Part shown: piece after piece, positions 1-9,200 of the stretch
Layout of the letters: every line of letters begins with the position of its first letter
Numbering within the stretch: position 1 is the stretch's first letter
Assembly: GCA_000824825.2 (NCBI GenBank)
Contig: LM655203.1
Span: 1 to 64,000 of the forward strand
Origin: Mesorhizobium sp. ORS 3324
GTDB taxonomy: Bacteria > Pseudomonadota > Alphaproteobacteria > Rhizobiales > Rhizobiaceae
Length of the DNA stretch: 64,000 bases
Direction: 5' to 3'
Notes under the pieces: model-generated
Databases searched by the model: none
Seen by the model: only the letters and a program-made list of their open reading frames with translations
What the model was told of the DNA's origin: nothing
Position numbers and translations under genes: made by a program

Positions 1-332
1 TTCATCTGGCCCGGTGCGGCCACGGCGTCGGTCGATGCGCCGGCCGGCGAAGCTCCTGCCGCGGCAGGCGCTCCGGTCGACCCGGCGTCCCGATTTCGTT
101 GTTCGGCCACCCAGGCCTTCACAGACGGATCGTCGAGAAGCTCGAACAGCTGTTTGACCTTTTCGGGTGGGACCGTCGCCGGCGCCTGCGCCTGTGCGGG
201 GCCAGCCAACAAGAAGGCGATCCCAAAGACGAGCGACCTGGCAATCAGGACAAACATCGCGGTCAGATGTCCGGGACGTCGTGCCGGGCGCGCCGGATTC
301 CCGGCTGCCAATCGTCGAATCTTGAGTCGCAT
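1..332 (-). CDS. Mechanosensitive channel (MscS family), N-terminal part only
   Basis: Partial gene running off the left edge; about 110 codons are visible. The first ~50 residues form an arginine-rich N terminus followed by a hydrophobic signal/membrane segment ending in AGPAQAQAP. Next comes PPEKVKQLFELLDDPSVKAW, a helix that I recognise from the periplasmic N terminus of large rhizobial MscS-type channels (family knowledge, not a search). It is followed by an Ala/Gly/Pro-rich linker. GGAAGG lies 11 bases before the ATG at 332; a second in-frame ATG lies at 257. The pore domain is outside the window, so the channel call rests on the N terminus alone. Confidence 0.55.
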   Translation of the reverse strand, partial: MRLKIRRLAAGNPARPARRPGHLTAMFVLIARSLVFGIAFLLAGPAQAQAPATVPPEKVKQLFELLDDPSVKAWVAEQRNRDAGSTGAPAAAGASPAGASTDAVAAPGQM

Positions 333-893
333 CGCGCTAGTAACCTTCCGGTCAAATCGGCAAGCAACGACATCCATGCCCGCGAGCACTCCGATCGCAC
401 CAATCACGTTTATCCGGTTCCCCTTTGCCAGCGATCGATGAGACACCAGGCTGATCCGCGTTGGCGGCACGGTCGGTGCGATGCAAGTGCTGAAAAACTC
501 CGCGGCATTGCCTGGAGACCAACATGTCAAGCTTCCAGGGGTGCTAGCCATCGCGCCCAAGGCGCAATCGTTCGATACCTTGGTCTATGGTTTTCTACGT
601 GGGAGATTGACCAGGCTGCACGTGCGGCAGCGCGCGCCGACACCGGCTAGCCACGAGATGCTGGCCACGGTCAATGCTTCGCCGGCTCTGTCGGACCAAA
701 CGGCAACGGGCTTGACTGCGAAGGCTGAGCCCTGCTTTCGCGCAAGAAGTCGATCAACCGCAAGGTCACTGCCTTGGTCTTTGGCCAGTGCTTCCAATAC
801 TTCCATATGTATCCAACCATTCAGTCGTCTAATCGTCTGGATACAACCTGTTCCGTATCACTCTGGCGCAGTGTCAAACATTGGAGAAGAATA
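333..893. other. Intergenic region, no gene recognised
   Basis: Separates the leftward MscS-like gene from the rightward DUF680 gene, so it should hold both promoters. Open frames cross it on both strands (for example 481-894 plus and 585-806 minus), but none has a recognisable domain, a good ribosome site or amino-acid composition like that of the neighbouring genes. I see no tRNA, repeat or clear operator. Confidence 0.5.
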
Positions 894-1109
894 ATGAAAC
901 TCATCGCACTTGCTGCCGCGTCTCTTGTTGTTTCTGCCGGAACCGCACTTGCCGGCAGCGATCACTACGGATCAGAAAAGGCGACTCCTCCCGATAGGTC
1001 GCATACCTCCTCGATGATGGATGGACATGCCAAACATGACGCCAGTCAAACGGTTCGAAAGCCGGTCACGCCTAACGACAAATACGGACAGGGTATTTGG
1101 GGGCGCTAG
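894..1109 (+). CDS. Small secreted DUF680-type protein
   Basis: 71 residues. Residues 1-21 are a classic Sec signal peptide (Lys near the start, Ala/Val core, cleavage likely after ALA in TALAGSDHYGS). The mature part begins GSDHYGS and is short, polar and rich in His, Ser, Thr and Met, as in the DUF680 family, which is known mainly from Mesorhizobium. The ATG at 894 follows GGAGAAGA at 883-890, and the signal peptide begins exactly there, so the longer frame from 774 is rejected. The function of the family is unknown. The His/Met residues might bind metal, but that is speculation. The gene stands alone. Confidence 0.75.
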   Translation: MKLIALAAASLVVSAGTALAGSDHYGSEKATPPDRSHTSSMMDGHAKHDASQTVRKPVTPNDKYGQGIWGR

Positions 1110-1125
1110 ACCAAAGGCAGCAAAA

Positions 1126-1157
1126 GGACCGCTCGGTCTTTCCTTCAGATCGAGCGG
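1126..1157 (+). terminator. Possible hairpin after DUF680 gene
   Basis: Two alternative stems lie 17-48 bases after the stop codon: a tight GACCG/CGGTC hairpin followed by TTTCC, and a 7-bp CCGCTCG/CGAGCGG pairing with a larger loop. There is no long T run, so terminator activity is uncertain. Confidence 0.3.
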
Positions 1158-1450
1158 CGAAACGGTAGAAGAGGCCTGAGCGTATAGGGCTCCGCGCCGC
1201 GCATTCGAAATTGTGTCCATAACCGACATCCTCCAGGCAACAAATCGAACTGCTGCCAATCGAGGCGGCAGTTACCATCGATGGCACGCGCCGGCCTTAT
1301 CGCGATTTTCGACCGTCTGTCCCCGCCCTTCATTGCGGGAACAATGGACCAAGGTATGGAACGCATGCTTCCTCGGCACGATGGCGCGCACCTCGCAAAG
1401 CCCGGCATGGTTAGATCTCCCCCTAACGCGACAGAAATGGAGAATCGGAA

Positions 1451-1642
1451 ATGACACCGCGTCCAGCTCTTTCGAAGGCGCTGCACATCCTCCTGAGGCT
1501 CTGCGGCATCGACATGGCTGCGCCTCGGGCAAGGCGCAGCGGCAGCGCTGCCCAGTTTGCTCGCGCGAAGGCTCAGCGAGTTTACACACGCAACGGGGTC
1601 AGAATGTCCATCTCTCCCAGAGATCATCGGGACCGCGAGTAG
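1451..1642 (+). CDS. Possible small basic protein, unrecognised
   Basis: 63 codons with a well-placed ribosome site (GGAG, 8 bases before the ATG). The product is Arg/Ala-rich and matches no family I know. It lies inside the otherwise gene-less stretch 1110-1776, where several overlapping frames are open on both strands, so it may be a chance frame. The rest of that stretch holds nothing recognisable apart from the hairpin at 1126-1157. Confidence 0.25.
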   Translation: MTPRPALSKALHILLRLCGIDMAAPRARRSGSAAQFARAKAQRVYTRNGVRMSISPRDHRDRE

Positions 1643-1776
1643 ATTCACTCGGGAAAGCTCGGATCGCACGAGGTCCCAGCCAGTGCCGCACCTGTCATGC
1701 GATCGAGCTCAGGGCCTAGGGCGGCCTCGTTAGGCTCGGGATTAGAAGCAGTGGTTAGAGTCGAACAGGATTGGCC

Positions 1777-3345
1777 ATGAACTGGTGGATCGCTCCCCCT
1801 CTCTACATGGCTCTGGTGGGCGTCGCCGGAATTGTTGTCTGGAACATCATTCCGCAGAGTCGCCCCAATACAAGGCTGGTCGTTCAGATTGCCTTCTTCC
1901 TTGCAATGTCGGTTCTCCTCCTGGACGGAGCCGTCGTCCCGTACGAGCTAACCCGGAGCGGAGAGACAACGGCCCGAGCGATACTCTTCGGGGTGGCGAA
2001 AGTGCTGTGGTGGGTTCATCTCGCGTGGGCGCTGATCGGGTTCGTCCGCATCTTTCTCGTCTTCGAGGGGAAGCCACGCGAGGCACGGCTTCTGCAGGAT
2101 CTCGTCGTCGGCATCGTCTATATTGGAATGCTGCTGTCGGTCCTCGCTTTCGTCTTTGGCGTGCCCGTCGGAACCCTCATCGCCACCTCAGGTGTCTTTG
2201 CCATCATCCTGGGACTGGCCCTGCAGAATACACTGAGCGACGTATTTTCGGGCATCGCACTAAACCTCGGCCGTCCCTATGTGCTTGGAGACTGGATCGT
2301 TTTGAGTGACGGCACCGAAGGCCGCGTCGTAGAAACCAGTTGGAGGTCGACCCAGGTGCTCACGTGGGCACACAACGTCGTTGCACTTCCGAATAGTTTT
2401 CTGGCCAAGCTTGGGTTGACCAATGTGAGCAGGCCAGACGACAGCCATGGAATTGCTTTCACGATAAGAATCGCACCGACAAAAATGCCGGCCGTCGTCG
2501 TGGAGGTGATGCGTACAGCCTTGCTGAGCTGCAACTCGATCTTGAAGGAACCGCCGCCCTTGGTCATTATCCGGGATTTGAATGCCGTGGCGATCGAGAT
2601 CGATCTGCTTGTGCATGTCGAGAATTTCGGCCGACGAATAGCGGCGCGGAATGAAGTCTTCGATCTTGTCTACCGCCATGCCAAGTCCACCGGCCTGCTG
2701 CTTGCGGCACCTCCCTCGTCGATCGCCGTGAGCAACCTGCCGACTGAGGAGACGGCGAGGCAACCAAGCGTCACCCCGATTGACCTTATAAGGGCCATAC
2801 CGATTTTTTCGGCGCTGACGGACGACGAGCAGGAGGCCCTTGCCGCGACGACCTCGGTTCGCACCTACCGAAAGGGCGACATCATCGCACGACAGGGAGA
2901 GATGCTGCCGTCGCTCATGATCGTTCGTGCCGGTATCGTCGCCCGGCAACTGGGCGAGGGCGATGCCCGCATGCAGGATATCGCTCGCCTCGCGCCCGGC
3001 GACTTCTTCGGTGAGACAGGGCTGCTGGCCGGCATCGGCGAGACGTCGACATTGCGAGCGTTGACCCATGTCGTGGTCTACGAAATTGACCAGAAAAGCT
3101 TCGCTCCCTTGCTGCTCGCCCGGCCCGAAATGGCCGAAGATCTCGCGGCGGTGCTGGCGACCCGCATGTCTGCTTCAGGCGAAAGCGGCGCTCCGGAACA
3201 GCAGCACGCTCACTCGAGACCGGCGCTGATCAAGACCATTCAGACGGTCTTTCGCGACATCCGCTCAGACGCCTTTTGGACACCGGGGCTCAGGCCTCGC
3301 AAGAGGGGAGGAAGCGATCACCATCCCACGGAACGAAATACCTAG
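1777..3345 (+). CDS. MscS-type channel with C-terminal cNMP-binding-like domain
   Basis: About 522 residues. Four to five membrane helices fill residues ~5-165. The MscS core follows, with the pore helix (GVFAIILGLALQNTLSDVF) and the beta domain around GRPYVLGDWI and VALPNS. Residues ~345-490 form a cyclic-nucleotide-binding fold (FSALTDDEQEAL, KGDIIARQGE, GDFFGETGLL). Such fusions are known as bCNG-type channels, and many gate on ligand more than on tension. In the phosphate-binding cassette the residue usually Arg (EPRTAT type) is Glu422 here, so cAMP binding may be lost or altered. ATG 1777 is preferred over TTG 1771 because AGGA ends at 1770, giving normal spacing. No operon partner is visible; the kinase gene at 3513 faces it. 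Confidence 0.85.
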   Translation: MNWWIAPPLYMALVGVAGIVVWNIIPQSRPNTRLVVQIAFFLAMSVLLLDGAVVPYELTRSGETTARAILFGVAKVLWWVHLAWALIGFVRIFLVFEGKPREARLLQDLVVGIVYIGMLLSVLAFVFGVPVGTLIATSGVFAIILGLALQNTLSDVFSGIALNLGRPYVLGDWIVLSDGTEGRVVETSWRSTQVLTWAHNVVALPNSFLAKLGLTNVSRPDDSHGIAFTIRIAPTKMPAVVVEVMRTALLSCNSILKEPPPLVIIRDLNAVAIEIDLLVHVENFGRRIAARNEVFDLVYRHAKSTGLLLAAPPSSIAVSNLPTEETARQPSVTPIDLIRAIPIFSALTDDEQEALAATTSVRTYRKGDIIARQGEMLPSLMIVRAGIVARQLGEGDARMQDIARLAPGDFFGETGLLAGIGETSTLRALTHVVVYEIDQKSFAPLLLARPEMAEDLAAVLATRMSASGESGAPEQQHAHSRPALIKTIQTVFRDIRSDAFWTPGLRPRKRGGSDHHPTERNT

Positions 3346-3512
3346 TTCGGGATAAGAAGGATTGCTTCCCACGGCCGCGGCTACGGAAGTTTATGTCTGG
3401 CGCGCGATTGTGGCGAAGGTCAAATCATCGCGACATCGAGCGGATCCGGCTCGTGGTGCCCTGAGGCTGGACGGGCGTGGCCTTCGTGCTCCATTTGCAA
3501 GCCCTCAGCCGT

Positions 3513-4295
3513 TCACAAGACAGGTTGATCGGTTTGTCCGGCGTCGAGTTCCGACCGTGCTGCCGGCACTCGCAGGATCACGGTCGTGCCAGCCCCCAGG
3601 ACGCTCTCGATTTCGACGCTTCCGCCGTGCTCCGAGGCGAAATGCTTCACCATCGGCAAGCCGATGCCGCCCAAGCCCTTGGCATTCGTGGTGAAAAATG
3701 GCTCGAAGGCACGGGCAACGGTCTCCGGAGTCATTCCGATACCTCTATCGACGATGCGAAGCTCGATGAGAGCGGCACGGCCCTGAACGGCGGCGGCGTC
3801 GATCGAGATCAAACCGCCGCCCGGCATTGCGTCACGCGCGTTGAATAAGAGATTCAGGACCGCATTCTGCAGGCCCAGGCGATCGCATTTCGCGCGAGGC
3901 AAGTCGGATCCGACGCGGACCTCAAGCTGGATATCCGGCTCGCAGGCGCACCGGGCGAGGGCCTCGACCTCGGTCAGGCAAGCACTTAGGTTGGTTTCCT
4001 GAAGCTCGCCATGGCTCTGTTGAGCCCTGCTGATCGTCTCCCGGACAAGCGCGCCGGCCCGCTGCAAGGCCGTCCTGGCGCTGCCTATCACGGGCTCAAG
4101 CGCTGGAGCAACCGAGACGCCAGGGTCGCGTGCGATGCGGTTCAGCGCGGACAACGCGATCTGGATGAGATTGCCCAGATCGTGAACGGTGCCAGCTGAC
4201 GGCTGTTTTGTTTGCAGGTCGTGCCGAGCGGCTTCGGCGGATGAATCACGGACATACTCGCCCGCTGGGTCGCCTTTAGTCTCTGCATGTAGCAT
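3513..4295 (-). CDS. Soluble sensor histidine kinase
   Basis: 260 residues with no membrane segment and no PAS or GAF domain. The phospho-acceptor motif is VHDLGNLIQ, His38, in a short dimerisation region (~30-100). The ATPase domain covers ~115-245 with the N box (NLLFNARDAMPGGG), the G1 box (DRGIGM), FEPFFTTNAKGLGGIGLP and the G2-like GAGTTV. The layout is that of NtrB-like or FixL-like kinases reduced to the catalytic core. The input must come from a partner or from the ~35-residue N terminus. No response regulator is adjacent; the nearest are those at 9990-11711. Confidence 0.85.
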   Translation of the reverse strand: MLHAETKGDPAGEYVRDSSAEAARHDLQTKQPSAGTVHDLGNLIQIALSALNRIARDPGVSVAPALEPVIGSARTALQRAGALVRETISRAQQSHGELQETNLSACLTEVEALARCACEPDIQLEVRVGSDLPRAKCDRLGLQNAVLNLLFNARDAMPGGGLISIDAAAVQGRAALIELRIVDRGIGMTPETVARAFEPFFTTNAKGLGGIGLPMVKHFASEHGGSVEIESVLGAGTTVILRVPAARSELDAGQTDQPVL

Positions 4296-4762
4296 CTCAA
4301 CCCCGTTTGTTCAGTAGCGGCCTCTGTCTCCAGGGACGCTATTTCGACGGGCCTTTGCCATCGATTGGATCGAGGGAGAGGGCCAACCATACAGCGGTAT
4401 ATGTCCTGCTGCAGATATCGTTCGATTAAGCCGGTTCGATCGGAGCCAGGACTTTACTGAGTTGGTCGTCCGCTTGTCCGATTCCTGGCCGGCGACGACA
4501 GCAGTATTGGTATCTGCCGCCCATGTGGCGTTTCGCTCTTCAGCCCTCCGCTTTCGGCCCTGCCCATCTACCCTCATCGTCTGACCGATCGAAGTCCCGT
4601 GCGCTAGTCTTTGCCTCTCGTCGGCTAGGACTCCCCGTCTCCAAATGCATCCCCCCTAGACCTTCGCATCGGAAGACCGATGCCTCCGTAGAATAGTTCA
4701 GCGGGCAAGCTCGAAGCATTCTTCCGTGCAACTGGTCACGTTCCGGTCGCAAGGAGAAGGAA
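4296..4762. other. Intergenic region between divergent genes
   Basis: Lies between the leftward kinase and the rightward hydrolase gene, so both promoters should be here. The minus-strand open frames (4311-4577, 4540-4926) have no recognisable content and one runs into the hydrolase gene. No repeat or RNA gene was seen. Confidence 0.5.
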
Positions 4763-5548
4763 GTGCAAAGGATTACGAAAATTCTGACGCTCGCCGCGGC
4801 GTTTGCCGCTTCGGGTGACGCCATGGCCCAACCCGCGGGCCAGCGGGTCAAGCCGACAATCGTGCTGGTGCATGGCGCTTTCGCCGAATCGTCGAGCTGG
4901 AACGCGGTGATCGCCGATCTCAACAAGGACGGCTACAAGGCAATCGCCGCAGCCAATCCTCTTCGCGGCGTCGCGGGCGATGCAGCGGCGGTTTCGGCCG
5001 TCCTTCGCTCGATCTCGGGACCGGTCGTGCTGGTCGGCCATTCCTATGGCGGGCCGGTCATCACCGAGGCAGCCAACGGAAAGAACAATGTGAAGGCGCT
5101 GGTCTATGTGGCCGGGTTTGCGCCGGAGACCGGCGAGTCCAGTCTCACGCTTTGGGAAAGGTTCCCCGGCAGCACGCTGGGCGACGCCCTTCTGCCAGTT
5201 GCGCAGCCCGACGGAGGACAGGACCTCTACATCCAGCCGGAGAAGTTTCATGAGCAGTTCGCGGCCGACGTCCCGGCGGCCGAAGCTAGCCTGATGGCGG
5301 CGACCCAGCGTCCCGTCGCCAAGGCCGCTCTGGCGGAGCCATCTGGTGCCGCCTCGTGGAAGACGATCCCCTCGTACGCAATCTATGGCTCAGTCGATCG
5401 AAACATCCCGCCTGCGGTCATGAAATTCATGGCCGAACGCGCGCATGCCGTGAAGACCGTGGTCGTCGAGGGAGCTTCCCACGCCGTGATGGTTTCGCAT
5501 CCCGACGAGGTCGCCGCGCTCATCGAGGACGCTGCCTCAGCTCGGTGA
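4763..5548 (+). CDS. Exported alpha/beta hydrolase
   Basis: 261 residues. GTG start at 4763 just after AAGGAGAAGG; the next ~25 residues are a Sec signal peptide ending near DAMAQPA. The mature protein has an oxyanion-hole HGAF motif, the nucleophile elbow GHSYGG (Ser94), a late Asp in YGSVDRNIP and His in GASHAVM, so the catalytic triad is complete. This is the compact salicylate-esterase/EstC-like group common in rhizobia; the substrate is unknown. It opens a same-strand run (4763-9848) with gaps of ~60-90 bases. Confidence 0.85.
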   Translation: MQRITKILTLAAAFAASGDAMAQPAGQRVKPTIVLVHGAFAESSSWNAVIADLNKDGYKAIAAANPLRGVAGDAAAVSAVLRSISGPVVLVGHSYGGPVITEAANGKNNVKALVYVAGFAPETGESSLTLWERFPGSTLGDALLPVAQPDGGQDLYIQPEKFHEQFAADVPAAEASLMAATQRPVAKAALAEPSGAASWKTIPSYAIYGSVDRNIPPAVMKFMAERAHAVKTVVVEGASHAVMVSHPDEVAALIEDAASAR

Positions 5549-5613
5549 AGAGCCTGTAACGGCTGGCATTCCGTTCCCCAACGCAATTCAGAACGCAAGA
5601 CAGGAGCTTGGAC

Positions 5614-6372
5614 ATGAAAATCGTCGTCATAGGCGGCACAGGACTCATCGGTTCGAAGACCGTCGAGAGGCTGCGCAAGAAGGGCCATGAAGTGCTCGCT
5701 GCTTCACCGAACAGCGGCGTCAACACCATCACGGGCGAAGGCCTGACGGAAGCCCTCGCCGGAGCGCAGGTCGTCATTGATCTCGCAAATTCGCCTTCGT
5801 TCGAGGACAAGGCCGTTCTGGAGTTCTTCGAGACCTCCGGCCGGAACCTCCTCGCAGCAGGCAAGGCGGCCGGCGTCAAACATCACATCGCACTCTCGAT
5901 CGTGGGCGCCGAGCGCCTGCCCGATAGCGGCTATCTGCGCGCCAAGATCGTGCAGGAAAAGCTGATCCGGGAGTCTGGCATTCCCTACACCATCGTTCAT
6001 TCGACGCAATTCTTCGAATTCCTGGGCGGCATCGCCCAGTCGGCAACGGCCGGCGATACCGTAACCCTTCCGTCAGCCTATTTTCAGCCGATCGCATCGG
6101 ACGACGTCGCCGACATCATGACGGACGTAGCGCTCTCCGCCCCGATCAACGGCACCATCGAGATCGCCGGGCCTGAGCCGATCCGCATGAGCGATCTCGT
6201 CGCGCGATTCCTGAAGGCGACCAAAGATCCACGCAAGGTGATCGGGGATCCCCACGCGCGCTATTTCGGCACGGAACTGGACGACAGCTCGCTGGTCCCC
6301 GGTGACCATCCGCGCATCGGAGCGATCCGTTTCGAAGACTGGTTCACCCACGCTCCGCTCCCACGACACTGA
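5614..6372 (+). CDS. NAD(P)-binding NmrA-like protein
   Basis: About 252 residues. The N-terminal Rossmann fold VVIGGTGLIGSKTVERL carries the GxxGxxG nucleotide motif. The rest follows the atypical SDR/NmrA pattern, without a clear YxxxK catalytic pair. Members act as redox sensors or as quinone or flavin reductases; which applies here is unknown. ATG 5614 follows AGGAG with 7-base spacing, better than TTG 5608. It lies 65 bases after the first hydrolase gene and 63 before the next one, so co-transcription is likely. Confidence 0.8.
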   Translation: MKIVVIGGTGLIGSKTVERLRKKGHEVLAASPNSGVNTITGEGLTEALAGAQVVIDLANSPSFEDKAVLEFFETSGRNLLAAGKAAGVKHHIALSIVGAERLPDSGYLRAKIVQEKLIRESGIPYTIVHSTQFFEFLGGIAQSATAGDTVTLPSAYFQPIASDDVADIMTDVALSAPINGTIEIAGPEPIRMSDLVARFLKATKDPRKVIGDPHARYFGTELDDSSLVPGDHPRIGAIRFEDWFTHAPLPRH

Positions 6373-6435
6373 TCCCCCGCGGCCGCGCATCGTCCGATGA
6401 CGCGGGTCCAGCTTCAACGCGAAAAGAGCGAGCCC

Positions 6436-7428
6436 ATGAAAGACGACTTTTCTTCCCTCGCCGGAGCATCGCGCCGAGACATCTTGTTAGGCGCACTGGC
6501 CGCCACCGTGGCAACCGGCTTCTCCATAGCTGCGCCCGCGCAAGCAGGGCGGGCGAAAGACCTTCCCTCTCCCAGACCAGACAAAGGACCCAAGATCATG
6601 AGCACCATTACCACCAGGGACGGCACTGAGATCTACTACAAGGACTGGGGTCCGAAGGACGCTCAACCGATCGTCTTCCACCACGGCTGGCCGCTCAGCG
6701 CCGATGACTGGGACGCGCAGATGCTTTTCTTCGTCGGCCGGGGATATCGCACCATCGCCCATGACCGGCGCGGGCACGGCCGCTCCGCCCAGGTGAGCGA
6801 CGGTCACGACATGGATCACTATGCCGCCGACGCGGCGGCGGTGATCGAACATCTCGGATTGAGGGACGCCATCCATATCGGCCACTCGACCGGCGGCGGG
6901 GAAGCCGCCCGCTACGTCGCCCGCCACGGCAAGGGGCGGACTGCGAAGCTCGTCATGATCGGTGCTGTGCCGCCGATCATGGTAAAGACGCCGGCCAATC
7001 CTGGCGGCCTTCCAATCGAGGTGTTCGACGGGCTGCGCAAGTCGCTCGCCGACAATCGGTCCCAGTTCTACATCGATTTCCCGTCGGGGCCCTTCTACGG
7101 TTTCAACCGACCGGGCGCGAAAGCGATCCCGGGCGTCATCCAGAACTGGTGGCGGCAGGGCATGATGGGCAGCGCCAAGGCGCATTACGAGGGCATCAAG
7201 GCCTTCTCGGAAACCGATTTCACCGACGACCTCAGGATCGTCGACGTGCCAACTCTCGTCATGCATGGCACGGATGATCAGATCGTGCCGTTCGCGGATT
7301 CCGCACCTTTGTCCGCAAAGCTTCTGAAGAACGGTACGCTCAAGGTCTACGAGAACCTGCCGCACGGCATGTGCACGACCCATGCCGAACTGGTGAACAA
7401 CGACCTTCTCGCTTTCATCAAGTCATAG
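6436..7428 (+). CDS. Tat-exported alpha/beta hydrolase, chloroperoxidase-like
   Basis: About 330 residues. The N terminus has a Tat-type signal ([17 protein letters not shown]), then an AAPAQA cleavage region. The hydrolase begins at [20 protein letters not shown], typical of cofactor-free haloperoxidases and esterases. The oxyanion motif HHGWPLS, nucleophile GHSTGGGE, Asp in [10 protein letters not shown] and His in ENLPHGMC complete the triad. An ATG at 6598 would give the usual cytosolic form of this family, so a signal has been added in front of a standard domain. A longer frame from 6397 has no better start. The substrate is unknown; perhydrolase activity is common in the family. Confidence 0.85.
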   Translation: MKDDFSSLAGASRRDILLGALAATVATGFSIAAPAQAGRAKDLPSPRPDKGPKIMSTITTRDGTEIYYKDWGPKDAQPIVFHHGWPLSADDWDAQMLFFVGRGYRTIAHDRRGHGRSAQVSDGHDMDHYAADAAAVIEHLGLRDAIHIGHSTGGGEAARYVARHGKGRTAKLVMIGAVPPIMVKTPANPGGLPIEVFDGLRKSLADNRSQFYIDFPSGPFYGFNRPGAKAIPGVIQNWWRQGMMGSAKAHYEGIKAFSETDFTDDLRIVDVPTLVMHGTDDQIVPFADSAPLSAKLLKNGTLKVYENLPHGMCTTHAELVNNDLLAFIKS

Positions 7429-7522
7429 GCTCACGCCGTACCGCCAGCGAGAGCCTGCCGCCGGCTGTCCTCCCCTTCGGCCGGCGGCCCCCAATCACTC
7501 AAATCGCGACTGGAGCCAGACA

Positions 7523-7936
7523 GTGATCAAGACCATCCTCTGCAGTGCAGCAACCGTAACGATTCTCGCAAGCGCGGCACTTGCCCACGATACGATCGGC
7601 GAGAACGTCAAGCTTGTCTACGACCAGCCGCTGCCCAACGTGCCAGGCAAGAGCATGCGTGCTGTATTGGTCGAGTACGAGCCCGGCGGCACGTCCTCGG
7701 CACATACGCATCCAAAGTCGGCCTTCATCTACGCGACCGTGCTTGAAGGCGCGATCCGCAGCAAGGTCAACGATGGGCCGGTCACGACCTATCACGCCGG
7801 CCAAGGCTTCTCCGAATTTCCGGGCGACCGTCACGGCGTCAGCGAGAACGCCAGCGCGACTGAGCCTGCCAAACTGCTCGCCGTGTTCGTCGTCGATACC
7901 GACGAGAAGGAACTGACCACACCCTCCGGTGAATGA
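7523..7936 (+). CDS. Exported cupin-domain protein
   Basis: 137 residues with GTG start after GGAG. Residues 1-21 form a signal peptide (IKTILCSAATVTILASAALA, cleavage before HDTIG). The single cupin barrel shows metal-ligand-like residues in SSAHTHPKSAF and GDRHGVSENAS. Small secreted cupins of this kind often accompany SDR and hydrolase genes; their reactions are mostly unassigned. It lies 94 bases after the haloperoxidase-like gene and probably belongs to the same transcript. Confidence 0.8.
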   Translation: MIKTILCSAATVTILASAALAHDTIGENVKLVYDQPLPNVPGKSMRAVLVEYEPGGTSSAHTHPKSAFIYATVLEGAIRSKVNDGPVTTYHAGQGFSEFPGDRHGVSENASATEPAKLLAVFVVDTDEKELTTPSGE

Positions 7937-8060
7937 AAGCCTCTGGATCGGTTCGAGAATGGACACGGCCGCCGCCGGAGCATTCGGCGCTATGGTCGAT
8001 AGGATAAAGATGATGCTTAACGAAAAACTAGGCGATCAGAGGTCGCCACGTCTTGTAAAG

Positions 8061-8339
8061 ATGAAACCATACTGCAGCGCATTCGCCTGCAGCCTGGCCG
8101 ATCACATCGCCCTGATCGAGTCCGGAACGCCGTTCGAAAGGGAAGGCGTCAGCCTCAAGATGAAACGAACTGCATCGGACGGTCGACTTCAACCCTGTAA
8201 CGCGCAAGGGCTACGTCCCGGCGCTGTTGCTGGATAACGCAGAAATCCTAACCGAGAACAGCTTGCCGCGAAGCATCCGGCTCTCGGCGTTCCGGGAGCC
8301 TTGGGAGCCACGCGTTCTGGAAAGGCCGTCTTTCATCAA
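8061..8339 (+). pseudogene. Glutathione S-transferase remnant, frameshifted
   Basis: The first frame from ATG 8061 gives a GST-like start (ACSLADHIALIESG), including the Ser of bacterial beta-class enzymes. Near 8183 the reading passes to another frame (DFNPVTRKGYVPALLLDN, then AEILTEN), the normal next part of the same fold. A further shift near 8262 gives AAKHPALGVPGALG, again GST-like. The C-terminal helical domain is missing and the SDR gene starts directly behind. At least two shifts and a truncation make a working enzyme impossible. This comes from reading three frames and recalling the family consensus. Confidence 0.7.
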
Positions 8340-8359
8340 TGCCCGCCAGGAGCAAAGCC

Positions 8360-9112
8360 ATGTCCGCATTTGACAACAAGGTCGTCATCATCACCGGTGG
8401 AAGCTCAGGCATCGGTCGCGCAGCGGCGCTTGGCTTTGCCCGGCAAGGCGCAAAGGTGATGGTAACCGGCCGCCGCGCGACACCGTTAAAGCAGATCGTC
8501 GCCGAGCACCCGAACATTGTCAGCCTCGTCGCCGACGCTGCGGAGCCCGAAGATGCCTCTCGCACCATCGCCAAGGCAATCGACACGTGGGGTCGCCTCG
8601 ACGTGTTGGTGAACAATGCCGGCGCGGGTGCTCTTCTGTCCCTGCATGAAGCTGCCGCTGGGCAGGTCGCGAGCATATTTGCCGTGAATGTCGTCGGGCC
8701 CAGCCTGCTGGCGGCGGCAGCACTTCCGCATCTGACGGCGACTAAGGGAGCGATCATCAACATTTCGAGCACGTTCGGTCACAGGCCGGCGGCTGGGCTC
8801 TCCCACTACGCCGCCAGCAAGGCGGCGCTGGAACATCTGACCCGCTGTTGGGCGCTCGAGCTCGCGCCTGAGGGTGTGCGCGTTAACGCCGTCGCTGCCG
8901 GCCCGACTGAGTCCGGAGCGCTGACGGGCATGATGGGGCTCTCCCCGGAGCATGCTGCCGTCATTGAGGAAGCGGAGCGCGCGCAGATACCGCTCAGGCG
9001 ACGCGGCAGTCCGGATGACGTGGCCTGGTGGATCGTCCAACTGGCCGATCCGGTGTCCGAGTGGGTGACCGGGCAGGTGATCGCCGTCGACGGAGGCCTA
9101 GGCCTCACATGA
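8360..9112 (+). CDS. SDR family oxidoreductase
   Basis: About 250 residues, classical short-chain dehydrogenase. It has the nucleotide motif TGGSSGIG, the structural NNAG motif, catalytic Ser in INISST, YAASK (Tyr/Lys) and a C-terminal AVDGGLGLT. The Arg residues after the second strand (TGRRA) suggest NADP(H). ATG 8360 follows AGGAG at normal spacing; the frame from 8339 would add residues without a ribosome site. It sits directly behind the broken GST gene; the substrate is not predictable. Confidence 0.85.
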   Translation: MSAFDNKVVIITGGSSGIGRAAALGFARQGAKVMVTGRRATPLKQIVAEHPNIVSLVADAAEPEDASRTIAKAIDTWGRLDVLVNNAGAGALLSLHEAAAGQVASIFAVNVVGPSLLAAAALPHLTATKGAIINISSTFGHRPAAGLSHYAASKAALEHLTRCWALELAPEGVRVNAVAAGPTESGALTGMMGLSPEHAAVIEEAERAQIPLRRRGSPDDVAWWIVQLADPVSEWVTGQVIAVDGGLGLT

Positions 9113-9200
9113 CCTGCCTGCTTCAGATCCTGACGGCCTTGGCGGACAATGACTTCCGCCTGTCCCACCGCTGTCCGAAACCCCGTTGGAGACCATAGAG

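Noticed and set aside
4311-4926. Minus-strand frames before the first alpha/beta hydrolase
   Set aside because: Unrecognised, poor starts, and one overlaps the signal-peptide region of the hydrolase gene.
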